From Panopea generosa (Eukaryota; Mollusca; Bivalvia; Adapedonta; Hiatellidae), in the NCBI GenBank assembly GCA_029582155.1, contig CM055894.1:34276632-34340631 (forward strand): DNA of 64,000 nt, written 5' to 3'. This document shows, piece by piece, positions 21,600 through 34,460 of this stretch (position 1 is the first letter of the stretch; the number at the start of each line of letters is the position of its first letter). A model generated the notes under the pieces. The model was not told the DNA's origin, searched no databases, and was given only the letters and a program-made list of their open reading frames with translations. The translations under genes were made by a program, and so were the position numbers.

Positions 21600-22180
21600 A
21601 GCTGATCCGTGGTAATAGACGTACCTGTCAATCTTGGGTAGTATAATATTCGATTTTATACGCGCAAGTCGAAAAACCGTGGAGTATATATTGTGCAAAT
21701 ATTCAGGATTTCACAACATGCAATAGAAATATAAAAATACCTATTCCTGAACTTTTTTTAGACAGCGCTCGATTTGTGTAATGAATGGTTACAAGTAAAA
21801 CTTTTGTTCCATTTTAGAATAATTACTTTTCTATTAATAAATTATTCGCACATACATTTGAAAGGGAAATGTTTGTATTGTGTACGTGAACTAGTTATTT
21901 AACCTAACTGTTCTTATATTTTATAGTGTATGATGAACCGAAACATTCTTTGTATAAACAGCCTTAAATAATTAAGAATCTGATAAAAGAAAATATACAT
22001 TAATGTATAAGGTTAAACTGTGCTTAATATACGAGTAAGTACTGAATGTGACTTCACAAAAGGTTTCAATCTTCATCATGATTCGCAATGATTATATCAA
22101 TATATAGTTTATCACTCTGTGAAATGTGAGTCTTATACCTAACTGGTCACCCTCTATAAGTAAATACTAATTACTGAGAA
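21600..22180. repeat. Old duplication (partner 19990-20560)
   Basis: Second copy of the segment at 19990-20560, in the same orientation. It ends near a 'taaatactaattactgag' word comparable with 'caaatactaaatactttt' in the partner. A short following block (22200-22260) is matched again at 25428-25480. Confidence 0.75.
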
Positions 22181-22737
22181 CAACAAGCCAATATAATAAC
22201 GGGAATACCGTTACTGTGATTTCAATTATCTCCCTTTATGAAATAAATATATATGATTTCGCTGCATCGTCATGAAGATAGCATGCTATGAATCCCTAAC
22301 TGGATCCTATTCATATAAAGCTATCAGTTCATGTGAATAAATTGCCGCACAAGTCCAGAGGTGCATGCAAAACTATAGTATATAAGTCGTTGTTGATAAC
22401 AATTCTATTAGGTTTGTAGATACCTTTATGCCGTAGTTTGGTCTGTATATTTATGTTTAGTTGTTCACGAAATTGAGGCCGACGAGAATGTCATTGTGGT
22501 GTAGCCGGGAACGATGGAACATACCAGATATAAGGCAAAATTGATTTTTTGAAATAATTCTCAAATGATCATTGAAGACAATACATGCAACATTCGTAAA
22601 TATGTAATAACTAATTTCTAACTAGTTTAAACGTCAAACGATAGCGATAGTGCAATCAACAAATATGACTGAAGAAATGTACAGCGGTCGAAACCTACGG
22701 ATGACAAAACGTGACATTTGGGGATAATATAAGTAAG

Positions 22738-22880
22738 GTGAAATGACGACAATAGAAGGCTAGATGCAATGGCGAGAATTGAAGGCTACAAGCAATGACG
22801 AGAAAAGAAGGCTAGGTGTAATGACGCGAATAGAAGGCTAGGTACAATGATGAAAATACAAGTCTAGGTACAAGAACGGA
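22738..22880. repeat. Short minisatellite, about five units of 28-30 bp
   Basis: The unit core is 'gaaggctaggt' followed by 'caatgacgagaata'. Units differ by a few bases each. Confidence 0.75.
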
Positions 22881-22899
22881 GCTATGGACTATTTCAGAT

Positions 22900-23560
22900 A
22901 TTAGTTTATAAGTAGACTCTTAAATGGTGTACATAATTTAAATGTATATATACCTTAGACGGTAAAGGCAAGTTATATTTGTATTCTATAAAAAAATCAA
23001 TATTTTCATGTAGGGGAGAAAATACCGATTTATTAGGGATGTTTGATGAATATTGTATAACTAGCTTTTAACTTGTATAATTATGTTTAACAATATAGAA
23101 ATATTCAATATTGCATGTGGGTCGAATTTATGGTCACCGTATTTAATGCTTGTCAAAAGATAATGAATACCGCTGATTTCAATGAATATAATGAAGGAAT
23201 GAATTATTTGTAAGGTAAATGGTATAAGGTTAATGCACACGTGTTTGTGTGCGGGGACATTAGAGAAGCATGGTTTGATACTTTGCGAAGTTATGTATTA
23301 TTTATAGTATATGTCACAAATAGGTGTGAGTCAGATTCTTTATTATTTGTTATTGACCTTTGTATGAAGAAATGAAGCTTCAACCAAATGGTTACACTGT
23401 AGACATTCTCAATATGTTATTTAATGTTTAAAAATTCACTCAACGTTTTAAAAATGTACAACGATAAAACACCGCTATTACGTTCTTCCAAATATAGCCC
23501 TTTGTCCGCTATGATTCGTCGTTAAAGTAGGTTCCGCAAGGGATGCTACTCAATATTTTT
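22900..23560. other. No feature seen
   Basis: AT-rich sequence with no repeat array, splice-supported exon or recognised transposon. Confidence 0.3.
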
Positions 23561-23574
23561 GTAAATCACATCGT

Positions 23575-23895
23575 TATTACCACACAGGTCTCCATCATGA
23601 CGACTAAATATTATGCATATACTACTATGATGTATAATATTAAATTCAATACGATGTCACATTATATAATCACGTGTACCACTTAGGACGTATTATATTT
23701 TACACATAGGTAGACATCTCATACTGTTACCACACAGGTGTATCTCCATCATGACGACAACATATTATACATATACCACATAGAATGTATAATATTAAAT
23801 TCAATACGATGTCACATTATATAATCACATGTACAACTTAGGACGTATTATATTTTACACATAGGTAGACATCTCATATTGTTACCACACAGGAC
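23575..23895. repeat. Tandem duplication of a 150-155-bp unit
   Basis: Two full units and the start of a third, beginning at 'accacacagg' near 23579, 23729 and 23884. The second half of each unit ('taatattaaattcaatacga' through 'aggtagacatctcata') is almost identical, so the duplication is recent. Confidence 0.9.
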
Positions 23896-23899
23896 TATG

Positions 23900-25427
23900 C
23901 CATGACTTCTTCTCTACATATATATTTATCTATATTGTTGAACCACCTATACCGACGAAACTTCAATCACCCATAAGGTTGCAAGGCTAACATCTCAACA
24001 ACCGAGAAACTCCAATCACCCATAACCCACCTACAAGTATACAAACACACTCTTACAAAAATGAACATTTGGTACACACTTTCAAGATAGCAACACTTCA
24101 GCATTTCAGAGAATATAACTTAAACAAATAAACTACTCACAGTATCTCTTTTTTTTATTAACCTGAATACTATTTATCTGCCAATTTCCCTCTATCTGAC
24201 CATATCACCGACTGTTCGCATCTGACCACTTGCACACTCTCACTGTACATGTCTAACTGACATGTGCTTAGCTTATTTCACGTGTGAATAGACAAGCTAA
24301 CAAAGGAATTTAAAAACCAATAACAATACAGGTGCGTATGAAGCAAAGGGTAAAATAAAGGGGTATTGTGACAGTATAGAATTTATACTTTAATTGTTGG
24401 TATTTGTGCATAACATGAGTGTTAACTTAATACATGTACATAAGTAATAGTCAAGTATAGTTACAGTTGATTTGCGTTGCACTATAATTTATGAAACTAA
24501 ACTTGCACGAATCATATTATAGAAAAATTGTGGAAAAAGAGAATTAAACGAATATTAATCAGAAGAAAAAAATCATTAAATTCAAGCAGGTCATTTTTGT
24601 ACTGAAAATGAGAAACAGTATTACAGCAAACATACATTGACTAGAAAACATGATTGGAGAAGAAGGTATAAATACTTTGATTAAAAATTACGTTAAATAT
24701 ACCGTAATACGAGATACGTTTTATACGATATATAAAACTTGGATTTTACAATAAGGTTTGTTGCAAGTTCGTAATGGACATGCTATTAGTTTGAAGCCAG
24801 CGAGATTTACAAATCTCATTTTTTTTCATGACTTTCATTGAAAAACAAGTTTCTGTTAGGTGAAAAAATTATATATTTGTACAAAATGGGATAGTTACAA
24901 TCAATGTGGGGTGGTAAAAATTTTAAGAATTTGATTTAACTCTGACTAAAGTGCTACAATTAAAGGCCTGTACACCTAATTATTCACCTTCCAAACCCTC
25001 TTCTCTTTATATACTTGAGCGCATATACATGGATTGAAATTTCATTTCATAATGGTCATGAGAATGATTCTGAGTACAACAGTTGTGTCTGATATCATTT
25101 AGCCTTTGTTTCATTAGTTGAAATAGATATTACTGTTTGAACCAAAGAAAACACATCCATGCTTAGGAGTTTATCTTTAAAAGGTTGTAAAGAATATAAT
25201 ATGAACAGGTTAAATATCATTATAGCTTTAGCACTTACATTTCAGTCAAAGAATATACTGATATACCTACATGTATTGTACTTTGTAAAATGTAAGCTTT
25301 GTGGTACATTTGTGAATCAGATGTATTGTTATATGGCATACTAGTAATTACAACTGCATTGTGTGATCGGCGAACTAAATAGAACGGAATGCCAGTTAAG
25401 GGTAGAGAAGATATATCTATGCCTAAA
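23900..25427. other. No gene recognised
   Basis: AT-rich sequence. The 61-residue frame at 25159-25344 has no recognised feature and no splice support. Confidence 0.3.
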
Positions 25428-25800
25428 CTTTGAAATACCGTTGTTGTGATTTAATTGATCTCCTTTATATATAAATATGATTCACAGCAATACGGGTGTA
25501 AGTATTTGGAAAAAATAAGTTAAAGGAAATCAACAAAGAATGACATATTGATTTAATGCTAGTATTGTCCAACACAAATGTAAATACACTCAACCAGTTC
25601 CACTGCTGTGCAGATCTTCAAGAGTTATTGAAATACATATTGAAATTATCGTCATTGCACATAACTATCTATACAGCTTCAATATATCTATTCGTAAAAC
25701 GACATGTATCATAGTATTTTGTAACATAAACACAAGTTATAAAACATTAATTGAGTACTTATATGCCCAACTGATCACTAAAAGTAGTAAACGGACTTGG
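25428..25800 (-). pseudogene. Decayed duplicate of the signal-peptide exon region
   Basis: The segment 'gagtacttatatgcccaac' and 'gatcactaaaagtagtaaacg' (about 25752-25795) matches the donor end and hydrophobic core of the exon at 20799-20877, with the region before it also similar. The donor is altered and the start region is replaced by minisatellite. It is a remnant of a second receptor gene start. Confidence 0.5.
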
Positions 25801-25804
25801 ATAT

Positions 25805-27445
25805 AACACAAGGACACTACTCATTCCCGTAGATATCAATACGGATAAGTATCTCGCTCAAGGGCACTACCCATTACCGTAGCTATAATTACGTATAAGT
25901 ATCTTGCTCAGAACACTAACCATTACTGTAGCTATAAGTACGGATAAGTATCTTGCTCAAAGACACTACCCATTTCTGTTGATATAAGTACGGATAAGTA
26001 TCTTGCTCAAGGGCACTAACCATTACCGTAGCTATAAGTACTGATAAGTAACTTGCTCAAGTGTCCATTACCGTAACTATAAGTACAGATAAGTATCTTG
26101 CTCAAATGTCCATTACCGTAGCTTTAAGTACGGATACGTAACTTGCTCAAGTGCCCATTACCGTAGCTTTAAGCACGAATAAGCATCTTGCTCAAGGACA
26201 CTACCTATTACCGTAGCTATAAGTACGGATAAATAACTTGCTTAAGTGCCCATTACCGTAGCTATAAGTACGGATAAGTAACTTGCTCAAGTGCTCATTT
26301 CTGTAGCTATAAGTACTGAAAAGTAACTTGCTCAAGTGCTCATTACCGTAGCTATAAGTACGGATAAGTATCTTGCTCAAATGCCCATTACCTGAGCTAT
26401 AAGTATGGATAAGTCATTGCTCAAGTGCCCATAACCGTAGCTATAAGTACGGATAAGTATCTTGCTCAAGTTCCCATTACCGTAGCTATAAGTACGGATA
26501 AGTAACTTACTCAAGTGCCCATTACCGGCGCTATAAGTACGGATAAGTATCTTGCTCAAGGACACTACCCATTACCGTAGCTATAAGAACGGATAAGTAA
26601 CTTGCTCAAGGACACTACCCATTACCGTAGCTATAAGAACGGATAAGTAACTTGCTCAAGTGTCCATTTCAGTAGCTATTAGTGCAGATAAGTATCTTGC
26701 TCTAGGACACTTCCCATTACTAGCTATAAGTACGGATAAGTACCTTGCTCAAGGACACTACCCATTTCTGTAGCTATAAGTACGGATAAATATCTTGCTC
26801 AAGAACACTACCCATTACCGTAGCTATAATAACGGATAAGTAACTTGCTCAAGGACACTACCCATTACCGTAGCTATAAGAACGGATAAGTAACTTGCTC
26901 AAGTGTCCAATACCGTAGCTATAAGTACGGATAAGTATCTTGCTCAAGGACAATACTCATTACTGTAGATATATGTTTGAATAAGTATCTTGCTCAAGAA
27001 CACTACCCATTACGTAGCTATCAGTACGGATAAGTATCTTGCTCATGGACACTAACCATTACCATAGTTATAAGTACGGATAAGTATCTTGCTCAAGGAC
27101 ACTACCCATTACTGTAGATATTTGTTCGGATAAGTACATTGCTCAAGTATCCATTTCAGTAGCTATTAGTGCAGATAAGTATCTTGCTCTAGGACACTTC
27201 CCATTACTAGCTATAAGTACGGATAAGTACCTTGCTCAAGGACACTACCCATTTCTGTAGCTATAAGTACGGATAAATATCTTGCTCAAGAACACTACCC
27301 ATTAATGTAGTATAAGTACGGATAAGTATCTTGCTCGAAAACACTACCCATTACTATAGCTATAAGTACGGATAAGTATCCTGCTCAAGGGCACTTCCCA
27401 TTACCGTAGCTATAATTATTCATAGATGTCTTGCCCAAGGACACT
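25805..27445. repeat. Long minisatellite array, 45-50-bp units, about 34 copies
   Basis: The unit core is 'gtagctataagtacggataa' followed by 'gtatcttgctcaa' and either 'ggacactacccattacc' (50-bp type) or 'gtgcccattacc' (45-bp type). The types are interleaved. A stretch of about 160 bp with unusual variants ('tccatttcagtagctattag') occurs at 26663 and again 487 bp later at 27150, a higher-order duplication inside the array. A 62-residue frame inside it is an artefact of the repeat. Confidence 0.95.
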
Positions 27446-28269
27446 ACATATAAGATTCGATAAACCAGGATCCGATGATCTGACACTGGATCATGCACTT
27501 CACATAACCACCATAATCTCTACATTTGTCTAATTATTTCGAAAGGATTAACCGGATATGTATAAATATATTCTTATCATATCTTCAAAAAGTTGTTTTT
27601 CTTATACGACCTTATCGGTATTTTATCATATTTTGTGTTAAGAAAGTTAGAATGTTTATTGAAAGTGACTCAAGTTAAAAAAAATATGATTTGAATGAAA
27701 TTACAATGTTAACTTCACTTCTTAATGAACAATAACTTTAAATAAGCAATAAAATGAAGATGATTGAAACAAAGCAGCTAAACTGACTTTTAAAACATCA
27801 ATAAATCAGCTTCCATTTCTTTATTTACTCTATATTGCATAATAAAACCGTATGTTGAATACCGGCCTGCAGGAAATACCCTTGTGCAAAGTTTTAACAT
27901 TTTACCAGAGACTAAAGATCTTTCAAAATATATATATTTATTTAGTTTTTTTTTAATTTTACTTTATAAGAGTAATATCTTGTCCTCTGGTCTTACAGTC
28001 ATTTTACCTGTATCAATTTAAAAACCAACAAAAAAAACAAAACAGTGGTTTTATCAGCATCACTTTGAGCACCCAATTCAAGAGAAACATCTTCAAAGGT
28101 AAAATTAGGTCATTACATTCATTTGTTGCCTTATGACCTAAAATATTATGTCACTGACATAGTGAGTTTAGAGCCGATCTCTTTGCAACCAACCGTCCAT
28201 TGTTTCAATATTCAAAATGTTTCGAAAATTTAACAAAAAATGGCGCAGTCAATTGCGAGACATTCATCG
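27446..28269. other. No feature seen
   Basis: AT-rich, with A and T homopolymer runs. No exon or transposon recognised. Confidence 0.3.
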
Positions 28270-29205
28270 CTTTAATAGTTGTTATCTCCCTTAAAGACGT
28301 TTCTTCTAGTAAGTTCTAGCGCGGATATTTTTTTTAAATTTGGCACACAAGTACTTTGAAGTAAGACAAGTTTAAAACACTAAAAAAATATAGGTCCCCA
28401 TGCTTGTTTTTTTGCTATGACTATTTTTAAACTACACCGTTTTACATTTTTTAAAGAAAAAACAGCAAATTGGTGTAAGTTATAAATCTTGTTTAATTTA
28501 CTAACAAAGTGATATATTTCAACAAAATATTGTTGTCACTCATGTAACAAAAGATAAAGTATCTAAAACAGAAAAAGTCATAATGCTCTTTTGAGTTTCA
28601 TATTTCATACAGTAATTTTCATAAATTTCTACGATTATAGAATTAGCCGTTAACGATGTATTTTTACACTAACTTAAAAATAAAAAAAGTTCTAACGCGG
28701 AGAATTTTTTTATTCTTTCTACAAAGAGGCACTAAACCAAACTATATAAAAAAATAAAACAAAAAATAGATGTCCCCATGCTTGTTACTAAGTTACAGTG
28801 CTAAATGTTACCTCCCTTTTCATAAAATGGCCATAAATGATGCATTTTGACACTAATTCAATAATAAAAAAAGTTCTAATGCGGAAAATTGTTTCATTCT
28901 TTCTACATAGAGGCATTATTATAAACTATATCAGAAAATAAAATAAAAAAATACAGGTCACCATGCTTGTTACAAAGTTACAGTGCTAAATGTTACCTCC
29001 CCTTTTCATAAAATGGCCGGAATCGATGCATTTTCATACCAATTCAATAAAAAAAAAAGTTCTACGTGGAGAACTGTTTCATTCTTTCTACAAAGAAGCA
29101 CAACGACAAACAAAATCATAAAATAAAATAAAAAATACATGTCACCTTGCTTGTTACCAAGCTACAGTGCTAAATGTTAACTTCCCTTTTCATAAAATGG
29201 CCTAA
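28270..29205. repeat. Satellite-like tandem repeat, unit about 180 bp, four copies
   Basis: Three good units start at 'aaaaagttctaacgcgg' (28683), 'aaaaaagttctaatgcgg' (28868) and 'aaaaagttctacgtgg' (29051). Each contains 'catgcttgttac', 'acagtgctaaatgttac' and 'ttttcataaaatggcc'. A more diverged first unit begins near 28308 ('agttctagcgcgg'). Confidence 0.85.
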
Positions 29206-29406
29206 AATTGTGAAAATTGTGAAAATTATCTGTTGTAATTTTAATAAATGAAGTTTCATTGCAGAAGTAACTTTCATATTTCTAAATGATGCACTAAATA
29301 TCAATTATAATATTTGTAATTTATAATGTAATTACTGTTAAATTGCTTTTATATATTTCATATATACTGGGTAATTGATGAACATCAATAGCTGTAAAAG
29401 TTTGAA

Positions 29407-29480
29407 ATGTTAGAGGCCTAGTGGTAAATCCATGTACTGTCAATCAAGGTTGGATCACCAGTGACCTGCTACTCAACATA
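29407..29480 (+). mobile_element. tRNA-like SINE head, second family
   Basis: Contains an A-box-like 'taggcctagtggt' (with 'gaggcctagtggt' seen here) and a B-box-like 'ggttggatcacc' at tRNA spacing. No clear body or tail was identified, so this is tentative. Confidence 0.3.
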
Positions 29481-30084
29481 ATATCTTCAGAGTTTTATCT
29501 ACGAGTCCATTCAAGTCATTTTTTCTGGTATTTATCTTGGCTATAGTAGTCGCACTGTCATCCATTATTATTACATTAACTTGACATTTCTATTCCTGTA
29601 CTGGGCTACTTCCAACTTTAATCTTTTAATTGTCATTAAAATTTTAGAAACACTGCCTGGTGAACTGGTAGTGATTTTTCTTGATTTTTCATAATAGGTG
29701 CATTTCCTAGTCTTCTGGAAAAACATCATATGTTTTTCGAATACTTTTTGTTAACATGGTCCCAGTATCTGATGTACTGTCACAATCCATTCTTATGGCA
29801 ACACATATTTTAATAAATTTGCCTGGTCCTGGTGTACTACTTGACTGACTTCATCACTGAAAATTAAAGGAAGCTTACATGAGATAAAGAAATAAATGAC
29901 AATGTTTGTTTGTGTGTAAGCTTAATTTACATCACACCAGTTTCTCATTTGGGTGATGCACCCAGAAGAGTGAACAGTTTAGACTTTTTAGGTTTGTGGG
30001 TGATAGTGCAGGAAACAATTATCATAGAAACTTAATCATATGTTTCACCTAATCATTTTGCTTGGTGTATAGCACCATCATAAA

Positions 30085-30210
30085 AGTCCTCAGTTTAAAG
30101 TCCCATCTGAACGACAGTTAGCACTGTAAGTTAGCCAGCCTCAGGTATCAAACTCTCAACCCTGAGCTAGAAGTATCGTGTTCTACTGACTGAGCTCATC
30201 GGTCTGGTTA
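30085..30210 (-). mobile_element. tRNA-like SINE head
   Basis: On the minus strand 'gatgagctcagtcagtagaa' (A box) and 'ggttgagagtttgatacctg' (B box) are spaced as in a tRNA gene, but the region cannot fold into a complete tRNA. It is close to other SINE copies. Confidence 0.5.
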
Positions 30211-30399
30211 AAATAACGACAATGTATTTTAATAAAACAGCACAATATATGGGTATAGTTTGACAACTCAAGGGTTATAACTGAGCAGCAATTCCTGTTA
30301 TGATATCTATGTTCAAATCACTGAACAAAATCTTATGGTTATAAACTTGCATACATGTATGTGGACATTTTTTTTACTGAATGAAACTGTTATGTTATG

Positions 30400-30570
30400 T
30401 AACAAGCAGTCAAGGGGTTGTAAGCTCAAACCCCCACTTGGCCAGTCTCTGTGATGATTTAAATATATGCAAATTCCAACATTGTGTCTCATGTTCATTC
30501 ATCTTTAATCACTGATTCAAGTGGGAAAGTTGTCAGTTATTTGCACGGATATTGGGTTTGCCAAACAAGT
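30400..30570 (+). mobile_element. SINE family 1, diverged copy
   Basis: The order 'aagctcaaaccccc' (B box), 'gtgtctcatgttcattc', 'ctgattcaagtgggaaag', 'cagttatttgc' and 'atattgggtttgc' matches the copies at 12970 and 37218 in opposite orientation. The head is degraded. Confidence 0.65.
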
Positions 30571-30965
30571 AAGTAGTCACAGGTTTGATCCCCCTCAGAT
30601 CATCTGTTGTGCTCATGATCATTTTGTTGTAATCCATAGTAGAAATAAGCTGAAATGGTTAAATTACATTATTAATTACCATTGGCCCCTTTTGATGATT
30701 GTCACTCTTTCATTTAGTGTTTCTGTACATGTTGTCTATGTCACGATATTGATTGTCTCTTCATAGTTAATTAAACCACTACAGGTATTTAAAGCACCGA
30801 CATCTCAATCCATCTGTAACCTGAGCCTCTGTTTAGCATTCCTGAAATGTGTTGAATAGTTTCTTATTTTCATAATTCATGTAACGATTTTCTGTTTAAC
30901 AGGAAACACAGAACATGACGGTGTATAAATTTATTTTTAACATTTACTCAATGTAAGAATACTGT

Positions 30966-31160
30966 TTGAATCCCTGCCTGGCAACAGTCTCCAGGATGAT
31001 AGATATACAGCATTATGTCTCTTTATCAATCGTCTCTCACAGCTGATTCAAGTTGGAAAGCTATCAGTTACTTGCGGATATGGGGTGTGCTCAAATACTG
31101 GTTAATTCCCGGAAACAGTGGTTAAGTGATCGTCTGTTAGCCCTCGATGGCATGAAAATG
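30966..31160 (+). mobile_element. SINE family 1, 5'-truncated copy
   Basis: Begins in the B box ('tttgaatccctgcctgg') and continues through 'ctgattcaagttggaaag', 'gcggatatggggtgtgctc' and 'gttagccctcgatggca'. The tail end is well preserved. Confidence 0.75.
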
Positions 31161-31199
31161 GTGTAAATAGTCAACCAATGAATCACTTTTTATAGTTGT

Positions 31200-33585
31200 T
31201 CATCTCTAGAAATCATAAAGAAGGTTATCATTTTATGTGATACATTAATATTGATCAGTGAGTTATGATAAAACATCAACTAACCTTATACTCAATTGCT
31301 TTGTGTTGATGTCAAATGATATTGGACTTTTCCTGTTTAATTGATGTGTCTTGTTTGTTTCCACTGTTCTTATACTTCCACATATACAGTTTATGTATAA
31401 CGTTGACCCATATAAGTGTCTTCCATAGTGTCCTTCAATACCAAACTGTTACATGCATCAGGTCAGCTAAATGTCAAAATTCAAGATATATTCTTCCTTT
31501 TCTCCATCCCGGTATGAATAATATTGTTTCAGGTAAATTTATTATGAATTTAGCGCTTTGGAACAAATTCACAAATGATCCATATCAGAAAAATGAGCTT
31601 TCCGAAATGTTACCACTACGAGTATTGATTATATTTTCGTAGTTGTTTCTACGACTTCGTTATGTACAAGCACTTCTGGTGGTTTAGAACGAAAAACAAT
31701 ATACTCTTTCGTGCTTTTCGATCGCTTCCTTGACAAAATTCACATTTCTGACATCTCGAAATGAAAATACTTCGCTTTGTAAATATCCTAATGCGACTCG
31801 ATTTTTAATTAACCAAACGGCGACATTAGACCCCGAAACTGAAAGTAACAGAAAGAAATTATGCGCGTAGCGATGCGCAGTAACAACCAGCAGAAACGTC
31901 TTTAAACCTAATACATCGAAATCGCCCGGGTAAATTGGTTTTATAAGAAATGCAGATTTAATGTTCCGGCGCCCTGGTTTTTAATCGTATATAATACTTC
32001 ATGAAACTTTGAATACTATACGGTACAGTCACTTTGTCGACAAACTGTTTAACACTATTTCACTCCGGATATGACTTACTTTCTTTTCAATTATGAAACA
32101 CAAATGGTCTCGAATCCCAAAGTGAGCCTTTATAAAATTAATGTCCGTAATAATTATCAGTTCATTGATTGACTATTCAAGAGATTAATTATATGATATT
32201 CACATGCAATGGCATCAACAATTTAATGTTATTTTAAATCAACCTTTTCATACTTATTTCAAGAACAGTATCAATGTCAACATTTAAATGACAACGTGCT
32301 TTACTTTGTATGTACAAATATAAACAATTTTAATTATTGAGAAGTATATTTTCAGTTTCACTTCGCATGCACCCGCGTGTATGTGTGTGGCCTCTTGATA
32401 TATATTATTAATGCGATTTACTATCACATATCGTGGATATTCATACACTGTAACAAAACACAATTTTATGTATATGTATAGGACTGTAATAAATTGAACT
32501 TTTAGTTACTGAATCGTTTTTCGCCGTCTTTTCTTTGCATCTGACAAGAGATATGAAGCAGCAGTGCCCTCTGTTAACAAGGAACACTACTATGTATTTT
32601 TCTACTGATTGAGGCGTAACTTTATTTAGTAACACTCAAGTATTTTAAGGCTGAGCTAAATTGATGTATTAATTCAACGTGATACACAGTTCACTGGTAG
32701 AGTTTATACAATTAGATCAATGCAGGTTACAAACCAATGAAAGAAAACGTTGCATTTCAATTTAAGATCCAATCGAGTTAGTTAATCTGTATTTCATGTA
32801 GGCTGTGTAACGTTTATATAGTACATATTTTGTGTAATGTTTGAGGGAAGGTATGTATTTGTTTGTCACATGTTTTTGTGGGTTTATTCTTGGAAACCCG
32901 GTCAATGTCTGTTATGTGGGCTTGGAACTAAGCTGTTAATTAAAAGTAAAACAGGGTGTTATCCTGAGCTATTGAACATGCTTATTTTAAAATATATCTA
33001 GTTATTATGGAATCATACAAGAAACAAAGACATCATTTCTGTGTTCTGGTGTATTGCAACAAATACTATTTTAAGAGTGGATACCATTTACTTTGAAAAA
33101 AAAAATTGAAATGTATTTAAGGAGGAATATACCTTATAAATTACATTGAACATTTGTGATATATTTGGTATAAAATGGAACTAGAAGTAGCTTCAATGTA
33201 AATTTGTATCTTTTTGTGGTAAACATAACATAAATTTACATGTGACGTCGTAAACATAGCCATGCTAAATCTTATTGACGTCCCAATTTATAGCAGCAAA
33301 ATCGTGTATTCTTTAGTTTTGTTTAAAATACTGAATCAAAAAAAAATATCACCACTTACACTTGTATGGATTTATAATGAAAAAATAACAACGAACAATC
33401 AATTTTGAAAATAATTTGCGAAAATCTGGAACTGTTTTCTCTTTCGATTTTTTTCCGAAAAAGGGCTTCAAATCAAAATTACCAAAATCAACCGAGCGAC
33501 TTATTGAATAATAGTTATATGATTTCATAAAACATATTGTATAATGATTTGTAGCTTTTTCAAAAAAAATGACATACTAGATAAT
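31200..33585. other. No gene recognised
   Basis: The 108-residue frame at 31316-31642 has no recognised domain. A GC-richer patch lies at 31840-31980. No transposon ends or arrays were identified. Confidence 0.3.
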
Positions 33586-33810
33586 TTAACTCTTCCCTAC
33601 GTGAAAAAAAACGACAACTAACTTGTCTATAGCATCAATAATAGGGTGTCTCTGTGCCCAACATACAGAACAAACTTTTTTCACATAAACCGGACTAGAT
33701 TCCAAAACATTATTCCCATTTATGTATACCTCCACGACTGGTAGCGGAATGTGGAAATTATTGTTTTCAAATATCAGCACAACAGGCCTGGCTTTTCTGA
33801 TATCCGGGTC
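33586..33810 (-). other. Possible exon, unknown product
   Basis: A minus-strand frame of about 75 codons follows an acceptor-like GAATATGTTACAG and reads FDPDIRKARPVVLIFENNN, then hydrophobic and Cys-containing segments, ending at a stop. Its position 550 bp downstream of a signal-peptide exon on the same strand invites a link, but the frame is phase 0 while the signal exon ends in phase 1. I do not recognise the family. Confidence 0.2.
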
Positions 33811-34354
33811 AAACTGTAACATATTCAGTAAATGAGTTTGAAACAATACCCACTATTGTTAGCAGTGAAAAGTTTTATCAAAGTTTACTTCGATATTTAA
33901 AAACAAACCTGTGATAAAAATGTATATTATGTGGTTTCGAAACGTCAGTCAAAATAATACAACTCAGTTACATCTATTCGATACATTATCAGTTATGTTG
34001 TTAGTAGCATTAATTCTTTTAGACATTAAGACGACCAAACACGCAACATTTTGAGTAAATGACCAACACTCTATCAACTGTGCTACCTACCTTCTTAAAA
34101 CGTTTTGTGATACTGAAGATACTCACACCAATGTAAAATCCGATTTATTAACGTTTCCGCATCAACCGAATCGTTGTACCAGGAATGTAAACCCAAATGA
34201 AAACATAAATACTAGTACTTTTTTTTATATAAAACTAGTTTGTTTATTTGAATATTAGCGCCATTGTGTGTCATCGAAAGAAAATAGAAGATCAGTAAAC
34301 CAAACCACTCTTCCTCGGATCTAAGGAGGTTTATCACTATTCGAGCACATTCAC

Positions 34355-34460
34355 CTCCGCAAAGAACGGATAAGTTATTGCTTGTAATCAGCTGTGATAG
34401 GATGATAACTCTTATTAGTGAAGTCATGTTAATTTTGATTGTATCAGTGGAAATGCTTAA
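34355..34460 (-). CDS. Orphan signal-peptide exon, probable receptor gene start
   Basis: After an acceptor-like run (TATATTTTTAAG) and about 33 nt of leader comes ATG, encoding MTSLIRVIILSQLITSNN and then LSVLCG, ending at CGGAG|GTGAAT in phase 1. The start resembles MTYLIVIILLL of the 20.8-kb exon in length, position and phase. Coding starts at 34427. No Ig exon was found downstream on the minus strand, so it may be a remnant or its exons may be too diverged to see. The longer open frame through it (34212-34601) is mostly non-coding read-through. Confidence 0.45.

Noticed and set aside
25805-27445. Possible CRISPR-like array
   Set aside because: Units are contiguous with no unique spacers and the genome is eukaryotic. 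It is a minisatellite.
31316-31642. 108-residue plus-strand ORF as a gene
   Set aside because: Hydrophobic, T-rich composition with no domain, poor start context and no splice support.
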